A stretch of DNA of 64,000 nucleotides from Pomphorhynchus laevis. Its lineage: Eukaryota; Acanthocephala; Palaeacanthocephala; Echinorhynchida; Pomphorhynchidae. The stretch spans positions 25,092-89,091 of the forward strand of contig WNNJ02003099.1 in assembly GCA_012934845.2 (NCBI GenBank), in the 5' to 3' direction. The notes under the pieces were generated by a model. The model was not told the DNA's origin, ran no database searches, and was given only the letters and a program-made list of their open reading frames with translations. The position numbers and the translations under genes are program-made. This document shows positions 45,181 to 58,249 of the stretch, piece after piece; position 1 is the stretch's first letter; the number at the start of each line of letters is the position of its first letter.

Positions 45181-47509
45181 TCATAATAATACTGTCTTAT
45201 CCAAATTCTCCAATTTATAAAATTTCCGAATAGCAGAACATCTAAATATTATAAATAATATTTACATTTTCCTTTTTATTTATGTACAGAGGAGTACACA
45301 CAAAATACTTCGACTCAATTGAATAATATTATTTATGATGAATAACAGAACGACATAGTATCTTTTAAAATATTTGATTGAAATTATAAAATAATTAACC
45401 AAATAAGTTAGTTATCAAAACAATATCATCAAATAATAAACCAAATAATTTAGTTTTTTAAACGTCTTTAAAAATAGTCAACATTTTAATAAAAATTAAC
45501 AAATTGCAGATGAATTTAAAATACGAAAACATTATCAAGTAAGTTATATTAGTAAGGGTAAAATCAATTGTAGTTGCATTTTCGAAAGCATTCATGGGGT
45601 GTATCGATCGGTATTCTATATAAAAGCAAAAGTTATAAACTCTCCTATTTTGGATATTACAAGTAGAAAATAATACTTAAATAATTCTGCCTGATTATTT
45701 GCAAAAATAAATTACTAGAATCATAAATCAATTGAATGATCAAAATTGCAGGATTTTGACTCTATTAGTGAAATGCGTGCGTCTGTTTACAATAAATAAA
45801 ATAGAATAAAATGAATTTAAATGAAATACAATAGAATTGTAACACAGTAACAGGAAGTAAACTGTAGACTTGAACTTTGTGAATAGAACCACACTGTGTA
45901 AATTTAGGAAAGTAACATAAATTAATTATTTAAACAAAAATAATTGTAGAAAAGTTGTAAAAAATAAATTCATTATAGAGTATGAAAAATGATCCACGAT
46001 TATATTTTAAAATTTAATAAAAACTATTGATTATAGTTTAGCGATCTTTAAATCTATTTGAATTATCATTGAATATTTATTAAGAGCATTCTTACCATTC
46101 TTAGCATTAATACATTTTATGGTGTCTTTCGACATTCAATTATGCAGACAGAACTAAAAATTCAGATGAACCATTAGTCACACCTAGAGAAATACACAAG
46201 GAAGTCTGCAGCACAAAATAAAAGTGTAAGAATATGCAAACCAGGAATTTGGTTAAAATCCTCATTCGTTTGTGATAAATCATAACTACAGCTTATGGAC
46301 AATTTCCAACTTAGTTGCAAACATACTGCAAGCACATGCTCAGAATCAAAGGAAATCTGGATTAAATCTTTAGACTCGAACCTTGAGTAACGTCGCATGA
46401 CAATGTTATGAGCCATATAACATGTAAGAATAGCATTTACATTTATGCTTGTCAACCAAAGCATACTTAAAATTTACAGGCAGAGGAGCGTCAGAGTGTG
46501 GAAAGAAGTGACGATTCGTCTTTCAACAAGTTAAATACAAGTTAAATGATTATAGTAGCGTGGATTTAGAAGAAATAGTGTCGAAACTGAATAAATATAT
46601 ATTCATGCGTTTATTTTTGGAATCTCTACATATCAATTCCAGTGGCTACGACATACAACGATGCATGTTATTGTCTTCAATATGAAGTCCCTTTCAACTT
46701 CACAAACCATTGTAGCTAAATTCTTCCAGCACATAGTAACCTATTCAAACAATTGTTTCCCCTCTCCTTAGCTTCTGAGGGTGAGATGAAATCTCATGAT
46801 TGAAATCTCTACGTATGTGGAAATTTTAATAAAATCTCAACATATGTAGAAGTTTCAATGTACGCATTGGTTTGGACTAAGGTAAGAGGGAAAAATATTT
46901 GGCGATATGTAATTAGAAAAAAATCTTAGTGGAACTTATACATGCAATTTTATAAACACCACTTATTATGCATCGGCACCATTCAATTTCATATGAAGCT
47001 AAAATACCATAAATCCACTTGGATGCGTTCTTTAGTGAATTATAGATTACATTATATACTGACAGTGCAATATGAGACAAATATACTAAACATATAATCT
47101 GCGAGACGTAATGCGTAATAGATATTGGTTTGATACCATTGAAAGTTTGATTACTATCTTTTGTTTTGCACACTGCTTAATCCTATCAATAAGGCAACAG
47201 CACGCTACATTGCAGCGTAATGCTGTTAGCTTATAGATAATATTAATGCAGCGTCCAAAATAAAGGATAGTCATCAAAATTTTAATAGTAACAATGGATG
47301 CACAGGTATATCAACTTAAAATTTGCTTGATAATATGCTATATTGCTTTATAAATTTCGATAATTAAAAAAAAGATGTTTCAACGATGAGTTCAATGACC
47401 TTAGTTATAATTTGCGAGAGTGCTTGAGATACCTTGTTTGATAATCAAGATATCAATAATCCATGGAACGTATACGATAATTTATAAACGAGGCCTGTGA
47501 AACAACAAA
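45181..47509. other. AT-rich region, no gene recognised
   Basis: About 2.3 kb without a supportable gene. The minus frame at 46,174-46,464 (96 codons, MLWLTSINVNAILTCYMAHN) is hydrophobic and could be a piece of a membrane protein, but it has no recognised family. The minus frames around 46,913-47,277 are similarly unassigned. They may be exons of a host gene that I cannot identify. Confidence 0.45.
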
Positions 47510-50400
47510 ACGGTTGAATCTCTCCATCCAAAAATCAAGCAAATATGTGACGATGGCCACTAACAATCTCAAAACGTATACTAATGGTGAAGTGAGTGTA
47601 ACGATTGAGTATCACAATCGAGTTTACGAATACTTCAAATTTGATATTCTAAACGATTTATGTACCGAATCTATCCTCGGAATAGAGTTTATGGAACGCA
47701 ACCAGAACATGAAAATATGCACGGGTGGTAGTCAATCCGATCTAATTATTGCTTTTCTCAAGTCTATCGACGTTGACCCTGTTCGACCGTTCAAGCATCT
47801 TTCTCTCGGTACGAAGCCTGTTGTTATCCGTTCCAGAAAATTCAATCACGAAGACTGCAAGTTAATCAGAGCTGAAATCCAGCAGCTGCTTAAAGACGAC
47901 GTTATCGAGCCGTGTAGTTTACCCTAGCGAGCTCAAGTATAGTCACTCGTTATGACAGACATCGTCGTCGTATGGTTATTGACTATTCACAAACAATAAA
48001 TAAATTTACGTCATTGGACGCTTATCCACTTCCTAACCTTCAGCAACTAGTCTCTGAAATTAGCCGATATCAATATTTTTCCGCTATAAATCTTAAGTCT
48101 GCCTATCATCAAATTCAATTGCATAAAAACGACAAAATATTCACGGGGTTTGAAGCTGATGATAAGCTTTATCAGTTTAAAAAAATTGCCGTTTGGCTTG
48201 ACTAATGTTGTCGCTTGTTTCCAAAGAGCAATAGATCGAATAATAGATCGAATAATAGAGGTGCATGGATTAAAACATACTTTCGCATATCTCGATAACA
48301 TTACAGTTTGTGGACGTACAAAAGTGGAGCATGATGATAATTTGGCGAAATTTGACGAGATGGCTAAACTGATTGGATTAACTTATAATCCTGACAAATG
48401 CGAATTCTGTAAAACGGATATAAAAATTCTCGGTTATCAAGTATCCCAAGGTAAACTACAGCCAGATCCTGATCGCTTGACAGCTCTTCGCGACTTACCT
48501 CTTCCGTCTAATTTAACATCATTGAAACGGGATCTTGGACTTTTTGCCTATTACTCTTCATGGATTCCAAAATTCTCAAGCAAGATTGCCCCTCTCAAGA
48601 ACGTGGTACGATTTCCAATGTCTACTGAAGCTGCCGTACATTTCGAAGAATTGAAACAAGATATCGCGAAGGCCGCTTTCTACTATATTGATGACACGAA
48701 AACACTCACTGTTGAAACGGATGCTTCAGATGCTTGCATCGCGGCTACTCTAAACGGAGATGGGCGACCCATCGCCTTTTTCTCAAGAACCTTGTCTAAG
48801 AGTGAGCGAAAGTACTCTTCAGTGGAGAAAGAAGCTCATGCAATTGTGGAAGCACTTAAATGGCGTCATTTTCTGATTGGCAGACATTTCTTAATTCTCA
48901 CTGACCAGAAGTCAGTAAGCTTCATTTTCCAGCCTGCGCGCCGAAGCAAGATAAAGAATGAGAAAATCGAACGATGGAAACTTGAACTTGCTTGTTATGA
49001 CTTTTCCATCTCATATAGGCCTGGTAATCAAAATTGCTCAGCTGATGCACTTTCACGCATGTGTGCATCCACTCATTCAGTAAACGAGCTTCACCAAATC
49101 CACGATAAATTGTGTCATCCAGGAGTACGCCGACTCGCCCATTATGTTCGATCTAGAAATTTGCCCTTCTCAATCGAAGACGTAAAGAGAGTCGTCAATA
49201 CTTGCTCAGCATGTAACCGATGTAAGCCTAGATTTCTGTCTATTCAACATCACGTTATTCGCGCTACCAGGCCTTTCGAGAGACTATGCGTCGACTTCAA
49301 GGGTCAGTTGCCGAGTAAGTCTGCTAATCGATATATCATCGTAGTTGTCGATGAGTTCACTAGTTTTTTTTTCGCTTTTGCGGGCAAAGATGTTTCTGCG
49401 ACTACCGTTTGTCACTGTCTAAGTCAAATCTTTTCAATTTTCGGATGTCCCGAGTATATCCACAGTGATCGAGGAGCTTCTTTTCTGTCAAAACAAGTTC
49501 AGCATTTTCTAAATGAGCAAGGGGTTGCCAGCAGTACTAGCTCAGCGTACAAGCCAAGAGGCAACGGACAATGTGAACGTTTCAATGGAACTATTTGGAC
49601 TGCTATTACTACTTCTCTCATGAGCCGATCAATGACCATATCATCATGGGTATGCATTCTGTCCGACATATTGAACAGCCTTCGAACACTTTTATCAACC
49701 GCGACTAACGAAACACCGCACGATCGCTTATTCTCTTTTCCTCACAAAAGTGTTCAGGGCACTTCAATCCCGAACTGGCTACTAGAGTCTGAGAAGGTCC
49801 TGGTACGAAGGCACAATCGCAGGTCTAAATTCGATCCCTTGGTAGATCAAGCCAAACTTTTGCTGATAAATCCAAAATATGCTCTCGTTCAGTATCCGAA
49901 TGGCCGAGAAGCGGTTGTATCTCTAAGAGACCTCGCTCCGGACTTAGCGAACGACGGTACTCAAGGTACATATAAGAATGAAATGGATCCGACTATTCCT
50001 TCTGTGGAATTAACTGAACAGCCCAAAGAAAACGAGAAGACTGTTTTGTTGACTAGAGACGTGTCTAACAACAAAGACTCAACCGACGTTCACATCGCAG
50101 ACGATTACTGCAGCAACGATACACATATTTCGAAAAATGCATTTTCGATTCTTGCGGATTCAAGTGACAATTATGGGATGCCAAAAGGTCAAAAAGGCAA
50201 CATGCTCCAAGCCGAAGTGGAATCTTCAACATGCTCAAACAATGAGGCTACAAGCAATGCGTACGACCTCAATAAAAGACTGAGAAGAAGGCCCAGGTAT
50301 TTGATGACTATGTCTGATGAAGAACATATTTTGCAAAAATTAAGACGGGTGATTGTCATAACTTTGTTTATCATTGAACCATTTTGTGTTGTAGATTAAG
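47510..50400 (+). mobile_element. Ty3/gypsy LTR retrotransposon fossil, CsRn1-like
   Basis: A fossil of the CsRn1-type branch of Ty3/gypsy elements. Parts in order: end of the protease and start of RT (about 47,510-47,930), RT (about 47,930-48,600), RNase H (about 48,600-49,080), zinc-binding integrase N-terminus and core (about 49,080-49,750), and a C-terminal region with a VSLRDLAP motif near 49,920. No gag region or LTR was recognised on either side. The pol part is long and readable, with about two breaks, so it is moderately young compared with the LINEs here. Its 3' side lies against LINE X sequence, which suggests that it was inserted in, or rearranged with, a LINE X copy. Confidence 0.9.
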
Positions 50401-51250
50401 TCCAATAAAACTTCATAAGTTTTACCTCATGCAGGGAGATCGACTCCTCTAAAACGATGCCGAGGCCTAATGGATCCAATCCAACACGGTGCCTTCTGCT
50501 TCCAACTGACAAATTTTTCTTTCTTTAATATTTTCTAAAAGGAGAACTGAGAAGGGTTAAGGCGAGCAATGCCAGCTCTTTCCGTACTCAATTAGATTCT
50601 ATAACTAAAACTTTAATTTTCTTTAGAAAGAACATGTCTGAATGAATCGGAAAGATTAGAAAGATAAAGCACTTTAGCCAGAACCTTAAGTTTCGTTGCA
50701 GTGGGATTGAAAATGCGCCTTTTATATGTTGTCGATAGAATTTCGGTGACTTGCTGAAAGAGGTAGGAGTTGAATCGGGTTAGGCTTTCACTAATTACGA
50801 CGGAAAAGATTCTAATCGCTACAGGGAATGGAGCCACATCATCTAAACGCCAGCCAAGTAAGTCATGAGAGGTGGGCATATGTTGTGGCTACAGTTCAAA
50901 ACAAAAGGGTTTAAATAACAACTTTTGATGAAACAGTAAAATGTCAAGGAGAGATTTTGTTGTTGTGCAATGAAAGGTGGGGCTGATTATATATGAATTA
51001 AGTAATAGTTTCTTACCCTGCAGATTTTTGTTTAGATCCAACGATCAGTTCTGTAGTTGAAGTCACTGAGTATCATATCATAACCGCTACTGAGTATTCT
51101 ATAGAGAGGGTCTCGATTCTTGTATCACCACTAGTCGAATATAGATATTGGCTAAACTAATCCGTTTACCGTCCTTACATAGTATTATAGCTAAATAAGA
51201 TAGGGCAGGACAGTAGAAGTTTAGTATGGAGTAGACTTAAGTGAGAGTTT
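50401..51250 (-). mobile_element. LINE family X fragment
   Basis: The minus frame at 50,879-50,613 reads PTSHDLLGWRLDDVAPFPVA and LSTTYKRRIFNPTATKLKVL, matching the spacer between endonuclease and RT in LINE X (LNTYRCRLYNPTLTKLKVLA at 30.0 kb). The nucleotides up to about 51,250 continue into the endonuclease side. The rest of the LINE is missing. Confidence 0.75.
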
Positions 51251-52960
51251 AACTAAGTTTACAAGATCTTGAGATCAATAAGAGTGAGGTGGGGTTATGT
51301 ACAAAGTATAGAGGGTGTTGATATACTTTGGTAAATATCAAATAATGTTCTTACCATTTCCACTAAATCATGTGGCGTTACTAGTGCTTGCAAGTACAGT
51401 ATCGTCATCTCCCTGATTAGTCAACATCCCTTCTTTATTGGAAAGCTTAATAGAAGTTTTGATTACGGTTGTTGTAGCAGTGCGCATATTCGAAGCTGGT
51501 GAAGTATTAACTGTTGGCTGAGAAGAAACTGATAAGAATTTTGCTTACAAATGTCTCAAATTTATACAGTCATCTAGCATCTTGTCAACAGAATATCCAC
51601 GTGCGTAGCCTAGTAGAAGAAATGATCCTTGAAGAAGAAATGATCCGAGTATTTTTTAAATACATCTCTTTGTGTCATGTGGATGATCCTAAGCACAGTT
51701 TACGCAGAAAGTGACATTGCTAGTGAAACACATCTCATTGATGTAGATATTTACATCTTTGCATGTTGGGTACGTTACTGGACGAGTAGACTATGATCCC
51801 CAGTCATTTTGCTGTGGCACTGCTGGAAGTTGAGAAATTAATTAGTATTAATGAGTATTAATTAGTCGATATTAATTGAAACTCTAGGTTTGTGCCTCAA
51901 AAGGATTCTAAGCATTCTTAAACTTTAGTAGTCCGTTGTCCATTGTTATATTTGAGAATACTATCGCTAATTGTGTCTCTGTTTTCATGGTAATGAACCT
52001 TAATTTACTCAGATTAAAATGTTTTTTCAAAGACATGAATGTCTTATTTTTCTATATCTGGTTATACATTACTGATCTTGACAGCGGGGCTGTAATTGGT
52101 TTTTTTGAGGCCGTGCTGAATTGATTTAAATCACTATTTTATTAATTTAAATAAAGATTAACCAGTTCAGGAGTAACAAAGGAAATTATATATATATATT
52201 GATAAATTTCCTAGCTGAGTTATATAAGATTCTGTCAGAAGATTGCTATTTAATCAAATGACTAATCGTTTGTTTATTGTTATTTCCACCAAATTTGAGT
52301 TTTTTTTAAGTGACGGAAGTTCATATTTTTTACAGGATTAGCAATGTTGTGCTTACCTTGAATATCAAAAACGAAGTCCTCTTCGATTTTATTCACATCA
52401 GAGATACTCAGATAACATGTAAAAATCAATTGACTCACCCTATTTTATTTAGTATTTTCCATAATATTCAAGTTTTTGTTAGAACTTGTAAAGCACCGCA
52501 AATCGCCTTCATGCTATATGAATCACACGGGGCGCCATCGCATTATAACTCCATTAATATTTCAACGGCGTATAACTCCCCGTCAAATTCACTTCAAACG
52601 CACTTTCCTGGGCTATTATATTGTAAAACGAGTTTCAAATTTGTACACAAAGCCCATAATTCCTACATGCGCTTCAAAATTCTTGGATATTATACTAACA
52701 AAATAAATTAGTCGCTAAAAGAAAATATGTAGATTTATTTAAGCAAACAAATTATATACTAATTTAGCTTATACTACTAATTCCAAATTTATTTAAACTG
52801 CTTTTCAGAAAAATCACTTCTAAACAAATCTTCACTAACGAAAATTGCTTAGGCCAAAATAAGGATAATTAAGACTTTACGGTTCATTTAGCATGCATTC
52901 TTTACGATGTATTAATTTTCGGAACTAAAATTAATTACTAATTAATTTTTTACGCAATAG
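51251..52960. other. No gene recognised
   Basis: Includes an open plus-strand stretch of 133 codons at 52,310-52,711 (second half HGAPSHYNSINISTAYN...) without a recognised family, with an overlapping frame in another register. Neither can be supported as a gene. A small ATATATATAT run lies near 52,190. Confidence 0.45.
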
Positions 52961-52964
52961 AATA

Positions 52965-53690
52965 GAATAGAATTTATTTAGAGTGACCGTTATGGTAAAA
53001 TAGAACCATTTACAGGCCCACTATAAAAATTAAAAGACAAGTTTACGTCCGATGAGTGTTTGAACTTGTATGTGGAGTTATTGAATTGATTGCGCCTGAA
53101 AGTGTTATTTTAGTTCGTTTGCAAGTATGGCGATCAAGGAAGTTTTGAAGTGTTTAAGCGACGTCAATGATTTTGTGTCTCGAGGAAGTTTGTTCCAAAG
53201 GCGTGGTGCAGCGATGGTGAACGCACGATATCCGTGATTACCGTTGTGACGGGGGACGAAAAGCGAGTAGGAGAGATGACTTCTTAGGGAGAGACCAGTC
53301 GTCATATTGGATGCGCTATCAGGAAGATATAGATAAGGAGGGTTGTGCCGGAATTTGATTTGCCATGCAAGTGTGAGAATTTGAGAGGTTATGCGGCTCG
53401 GAATGTCGAGCCAGTTAAGGATGCGGAGGGTGTTGGAGATGTGGTCGTACTTGCGAAGGCGGAAGATGACCCTAGCAGCCATGTGCAGAATCCTTTGTAG
53501 ATAGTGAAATTGATATGCTGGATAGTTTACGAGAAGACCTAAGCAATATTCTAGACGAGGCATGAAAAGGCTGGAGATTAAAATAGCTGTCGATTTGACG
53601 TCGAGGTTTCTACGGACACTTCGAATGTCACGGAGGATGAGATAGCATGAACTGATCTTGCTACGAATAAAATCCATTTACTATGATTAC
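52965..53690 (-). mobile_element. LINE fragment U, C-terminal 190 codons
   Basis: 5'-truncated LINE on the minus strand with a clean 190-residue frame at 53,677-53,105: LISSLFMPRLEYCLGLLVN, LQRILHMAARVIFRLRKYD, ILNWLDIPSRI, LSLRSHLSYSLFVPRHN, then AAPRLWNKLPRDTKSLTSLK and HFKTSL. This is the standard end of CR1/Jockey-like ORF2 (LxYC, LNWLPI, LR, APxLWNxLP, FK). The lack of breaks over this length makes it among the youngest LINE insertions here. It ends near a GAATAGAATAGAATTTATTT sequence that may be the tail or target. Confidence 0.85.
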
Positions 53691-53704
53691 TAAAATCTAT
53701 CTAC

Positions 53705-54083
53705 GAATCCATCATCCATTACATCATCCGTCACCAAAGTGTGATGGGCTAGCAATAATAATTTTGTTCAATAATTTAATACTCCAATATCATCAATTGA
53801 ATATTGAACTAAATTTTTTTAATTAAAATAATTGTTCCTTTATTTTAGTTCCTACATCATATATAACAACAGCAAGAATAATGAAAGCGTAATTATTTAA
53901 AAGCAAGAATTATTGTAAAAGGAATTACGATCACGCATAAAAATAAGAAAATGACGAAAAGTTAAATACTTTATAAATTAAATTTTAATATATCGATTTA
54001 TTATTATTAATTTTTCAACAACATCATAAAATTACATCCATCATCCATTACATCATCCATCACCAAAGTGTGATGTGTTAGCA
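53705..54083 (+). repeat. 48-bp direct repeats around a 280-bp AT-rich block
   Basis: ATCCATCATCCATTACATCA with TCACCAAAGTGTGATG occurs at 53,705-53,755 and again at 54,033-54,083. The right copy runs straight into the ORF1 of LINE V. The left is likely the 5' UTR of a second LINE V copy or part of a tandem 5' UTR. Confidence 0.8.
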
Positions 54084-54608
54084 AGCAAACAAGTGCGTGA
54101 CAAATGTACTGTGGAAGACTCTGTTCTGGATGGCGTGAAAGGACTGTATAATCACAAAAGTGACAGTGCATCATCAATTACAAATATCGTTTGTCCAGTG
54201 AACGAGATCAGGGTCCATGATTTGTTGCACCGTTTTTCTAATTGTATTAATCCACCTAATAATGACACGTCTCGTAATAACCAATATACTAACTCTTGCG
54301 AACAATCATTATTAATTAAAGTACGTGGTAAAGTTGATAGGTCTTGTTGTGTCACTTTTGGTGGTACTCTAGAGTCAACTAGTTCCATCGCCCAGAGTAG
54401 ATTAGATGATGATGTTATTGAAATTCGTAATGTAATCCGATGTATGTTTGAATCTTGTGACTCTGTTGTTGCTTCTAAAGTAAAAGTTCTAGAAATGTTT
54501 CGTTTAGGACGCCGCACGACCGATGATCGAGCTCATCTTTTGAAACTTGTTCTTGAATCATATGATCAAGCACAATGCCTCTTGGTACGAGGCATAAGGC
54601 TTAAATGA
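54075..54608 (+). CDS. ORF1 protein of LINE V
   Basis: A 177-residue frame with a typical LINE ORF1 end: KVKVLEMFRLGRRTTDDRAH, then LKLVLESYDQAQCLLVRGIR and LK. The pattern RLGR...RPLLV.L.s...a..ll..ak.Lk is common to CR1-like ORF1 proteins, where it belongs to an RNA-binding region. The N-terminal half (MLASKQVRDKC) is unassigned and may miss upstream sequence. The frame is intact, unlike the following ORF2. Confidence 0.6.
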   Translation: MLASKQVRDKCTVEDSVLDGVKGLYNHKSDSASSITNIVCPVNEIRVHDLLHRFSNCINPPNNDTSRNNQYTNSCEQSLLIKVRGKVDRSCCVTFGGTLESTSSIAQSRLDDDVIEIRNVIRCMFESCDSVVASKVKVLEMFRLGRRTTDDRAHLLKLVLESYDQAQCLLVRGIRLK

Positions 54609-55879
54609 AATAGTCTTCGAATATAGGAAGATTTAAATGTTGAAGAGCGCTTTTTATTATCTACCGCGAAGACTGAGTTACAAAATAGGGTAAATGCTGA
54701 TGAGACCAACTTAACTATAAAAAATTTAGTGTTTGACATCGAAAGCCATTTGTTCGATTGGATTCTATTCTAATAGCTTAGAATCTACAAGTTTCTCTCA
54801 CTAGAATAATATTGATTTTACGGATGTTTACAAGCAGTGTAATGTTTTCAAGAGCTCGGTTGGCCCTCGTGTTGCATATACTAATATTCGTAGTTTACTT
54901 AATAACCTTGAAGATCTAAGACTATTGCCACTACTTACAATTATGATGTTATAACTATCTCAGAATATTGGCTACATAATGACATCCTCAATTGTGTAGC
55001 AAGCATATCTTGATTTTACTTAATCAGGGTTGATCGTTTACAAGGACGTTGTGGTGGCGGTGTTGCTATTTACTTGACAGAATTTGTACAATTTTAAAGA
55101 TAGAATTATATTCTTGTGATGATAGAAGTTAATAATGTTTAATCGTAGAGTCGATGCTACTGGGATTCAAATAGGCATTAGGTGTCCTTTACAAGTCACT
55201 AAACTCGACCTCTTTCGATTAATTGAGTTCTTCTATGCTGGACTTGATATTTTCGAAAAGTAAAACCCAAGTCCGTGATCTTAACCATCTTCCTCCTTTA
55301 AGGTATATGAATAATAAGGTACTCACATTCTTGATTCCTTGCTTCGAAGTTATTTCGGACGATATTGAACCAATAGTTCGTAAGCAACTATGATATTTTG
55401 TTGATACTTCTAGACTGTTGTCGTTCGCAAATACTATTGATTTTTCATTACGTTGCCATTCTACTGTTGATGATTCTTGAACGGACCTAACTAAAGTAAA
55501 AAAATTTATTCATCGCAAATAAATTTGCACCATTTAAAATAATTTATAAGAAAAATTGTTTACGACCTAATTAGTTTGATTCTACTCTGAAGGCCTCCTT
55601 GCGGCACCGTAACACACTGTTTAAGGCATATCAAAGGGATCTAACGAAGCATCCTGCATATAAGGTTGCTCGGAATGCATATCGACGACTTGAAATTGCT
55701 AAACGCCGTGCCTATGAATCCGCTGACATTAATTCGATTTATTCACACCCTAAGAAATTTTGGTCATATGTTCTGCGTAGTAGATAAGTCAATTGCTGTA
55801 TTCCATCTCTCAATGTAGGTTCGCAACTAATCAATTTTCAGTTGGATATTGCGAATGAATTCGAAAATGTATTTAAGTT

Positions 55880-56011
55880 GTACTTCTGTTTTGAACAATT
55901 TTGATTTTCCTACACCAACTTCTGTTTTGAACAATTTTGATTCTCCCACTTCTGTTTTGAACAATTTTGATTCTCCCACTTCTGTTTTGAACAATTTAGA
56001 TTTTCCTACAT
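55880..56011 (+). repeat. 30-bp tandem repeat inside LINE V ORF2, four copies
   Basis: ACTTCTGTTTTGAACAATTT followed by TGATT(C/T)TCC is repeated four times, encoding TSVLNNFDSP-like decapeptides in frame. The first and last units are slightly different or longer. Confidence 0.9.
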
Positions 56012-56579
56012 TAACTTCATGTTTGTCCACTCCGATAATTGCGAATAAAGAGGAAGTTTTAGGACACTTGTTAAGTCTCCCTTCCTTCTCTGATGCTGGT
56101 CCTGATAGCATATGTCCGTTTATTCTGCGTTTATTGGCTAATCACCTCGCGGGGCCGCTTTGTCATTTATTCTAAATGTCCTTAGATTAATGTACTGTTC
56201 TTAATGACTGGCGATTAGTCACTATTATTCCTATTCATAAGAAAGACGATAAATTGAATCCCAATAAATACAGGCCGATTAGTCTAACGAGTTACGTAAG
56301 CAAGATCTTAGAGCGAATTGTGCATAGTAGAATAATTTCCCATTTAAACACGTATAACCTTCTAAGTTCTGCACAACATGGTTTCCGAAAAGGCAGATCT
56401 TGCCTATCAAATCTTTTGTGTGCACTTGAGGCTTGTGTAGACTTGATCTCTACTGGGCACTGTGCAGATGTTATATTCTTTGACTTCAGCCGGACATTTG
56501 ATTGATTACCTCATTCCCTACTAAACTACGTATTGATTTCTTACGGCATTTACCTCAGTGTTGTTGGTTGGGTTAACAA

Positions 56580-58240
56580 TTTCTTCTCACAATACATCAC
56601 AACCGACGCCTTCAATTCCGTGAACAGACAAGCTGCCCTCCACAACCTCGACTTTGTATGTCCGTCACTGTCATGCGTTATGCATAACCTATATCAAGAG
56701 CCTACGACGCTCACTCTTGGTTCCGACTGCTTACTCTCAGAAGAGGGATTTACCCAAGGCGACCCCTTTGCGATGCCTTGATTTTCCCTCGCGTCCTTGC
56801 CCCTTAGATAAAATACGCAAAATTAAACCTAACCTACACCAAGTATGGTACGCTGACGACACTAGTTGCCTCAATGACATTACAAACGTTCGGAAAGCAC
56901 TGATAACAAAAGGACCAAAGTACGGTTACGTTGTCAATGCAGCCAAGTCACAACTCTTGTCTCACCATCCTATGAGCATTGAGCAGTTCCCAACGACTGA
57001 CATCAAGATTAGATGTGATGGCATACGTATTCTTGGATCCGCGGTGGGTTCCATCGACTATGAAGCAGTTATTGTCGAACAATGTGCATATACATGTCAA
57101 AATCTAATTGAACGTTTAGTCGATGTGGCAAAAATCGACCCACAAGTCGCATACTCGAGCTTGACATATAAAATACAAGCAAAATGGACCTATATCACAC
57201 GGACTATCCAGTGCGATCAAGATATGTTGCGAGGCGTATCTGAGACCTTAAGGAGTGTTTTTCTCAATGAAATTACTCGATGGCCGATTGAAAATGGATG
57301 GAAAACGATCATAATGTCTCCTCTAAAGATGAACGGGTTGGGAATATTTGGTCCGGCAATAAACGCTCTAACAGACTACGAATCCTCAAAGACAATTAGT
57401 GCCACATACGACTCAGGTTTAATCGGACAAGCATTGAGAAACTTACAATCGAAAACGATCAGTCAAATTACGGCGCGACGTAAAAACATACATCATCATA
57501 GGCTGTCAGAAGCACGCTACCTTATGGACATCGTTGTTTTGACCGCCGTCAATCATGCATAAAGAGACGGAGCATCTTCATGGCTCAACGCCCTCCCTCT
57601 AAAAAACGAACGTTTTGTATGTCATCAAGGGAGTTTACAGATGCCATTCCCGCTCGCTATGGGCAAACCCCAAGTGACTTGATCGACAAATCATGCTCTT
57701 ATGGTGAAGAAATCACGGTGAGCCACGCACTTTCATGCAGATTGGGAGGATTACCATCAATCAGACACGACTCCGTCCGTGATAAAATTTCAAAAGAATT
57801 ACCACCATTTGCCGTGATTGGACATATCCTGTTTGGGCCTGTGGAACGAGCGATTAAAGCGGACGTTCTTTGACATCAATGTATTTAACATCTTTGCTCA
57901 GTCGTTCGTCAACCGATCAGTGGACGCATCCTTCCAGCACAATGAATCACGCAAACACGCCAAATATTCAGAAAGAATTAAAGCGATCGAGCGCGGCAGG
58001 TTCATTCCGCTAATTTTCGCCTCTTCTGGTGACATTGGGAAAGAGACAGGCACCTTATTTAGACGAATCATATCAGTTCGCACACAACGAGGTATTACGA
58101 AATATGTGCATGTCATAACAAACATCAAACGCCGCGTTTCCTTTGAAATTGCTCGAACAGCATATGCCTGCCTTCGAAGTCCAAGAGGAAACAGAGAAGG
58201 CAACACATAAGATAGTGAACGCCTTGTTTTAAAAATCAAC
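56580..58240 (+). mobile_element. LINE family Z2, RT palm to C-terminal nuclease region
   Basis: Plus-strand remnant of a Z1-related family. It starts in the palm with TTDAFNSVNRQAALHNLDFV, then SEEGFTQGDPFAMP, YADDTSCLND (palm C) at about 56,850, and NAAKSQLLSHHP. The 302-residue frame at 56,654-57,562 continues through the thumb. The C-terminus reads CSYGEEITVSHALSCRLGGL and PSIRHDSVRD (a Zn-knuckle), then RTFFDINVFNIFAQSF at about 57,855-57,900, and a long basic tail to 58,210. The FDxxVFN motif matches the nuclease region of similar elements, which are frequent in corals and other invertebrates. It lacks its 5' half. Two or three frame shifts separate the parts. Confidence 0.8.
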
Positions 58241-58249
58241 TACAACTTT

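Larger units (their letters stand above)
54070..56530 (+). mobile_element. LINE family V (CR1-like), ORF1 plus ORF2 to RT finger
   Basis: Plus-strand LINE with ORF1 and most of ORF2. The endonuclease begins at about 54,860 (RVAYTNIRSLLNNLEDLR, then YNYDVITISEYWLHNDI). The linker at 55,599-55,787 reads HRNTLFKAYQRDLTKHPAYK. The pre-RT block GPDSICPFILRLLANHL is near 56,100. The RT starts at 56,254 with NKYRPISLTSYVSKILERIV, SSAQHGFRKGRSCLSNLL and VIFFDFSRTFD (palm A; normally FDKAFD). The element then stops being alignable at about 56,530-56,580, where another LINE takes over. The endonuclease is broken. A 30-bp tandem repeat has expanded inside the linker. Confidence 0.8.

Noticed and set aside
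46174-46464. Possible membrane-protein exon (96 codons, minus)
   Set aside because: Hydrophobic but unassignable; AT-rich DNA readily yields such frames.
47510-50400. A functional host-domesticated integrase or protease
   Set aside because: The domain order is simply that of a Ty3/gypsy pol remnant and nothing indicates domestication; treated as a fossil.
52310-52711. Plus-strand frame of 133 codons
   Set aside because: No recognisable family or domain, an overlapping frame is equally open, and no copy elsewhere in the window supports it.
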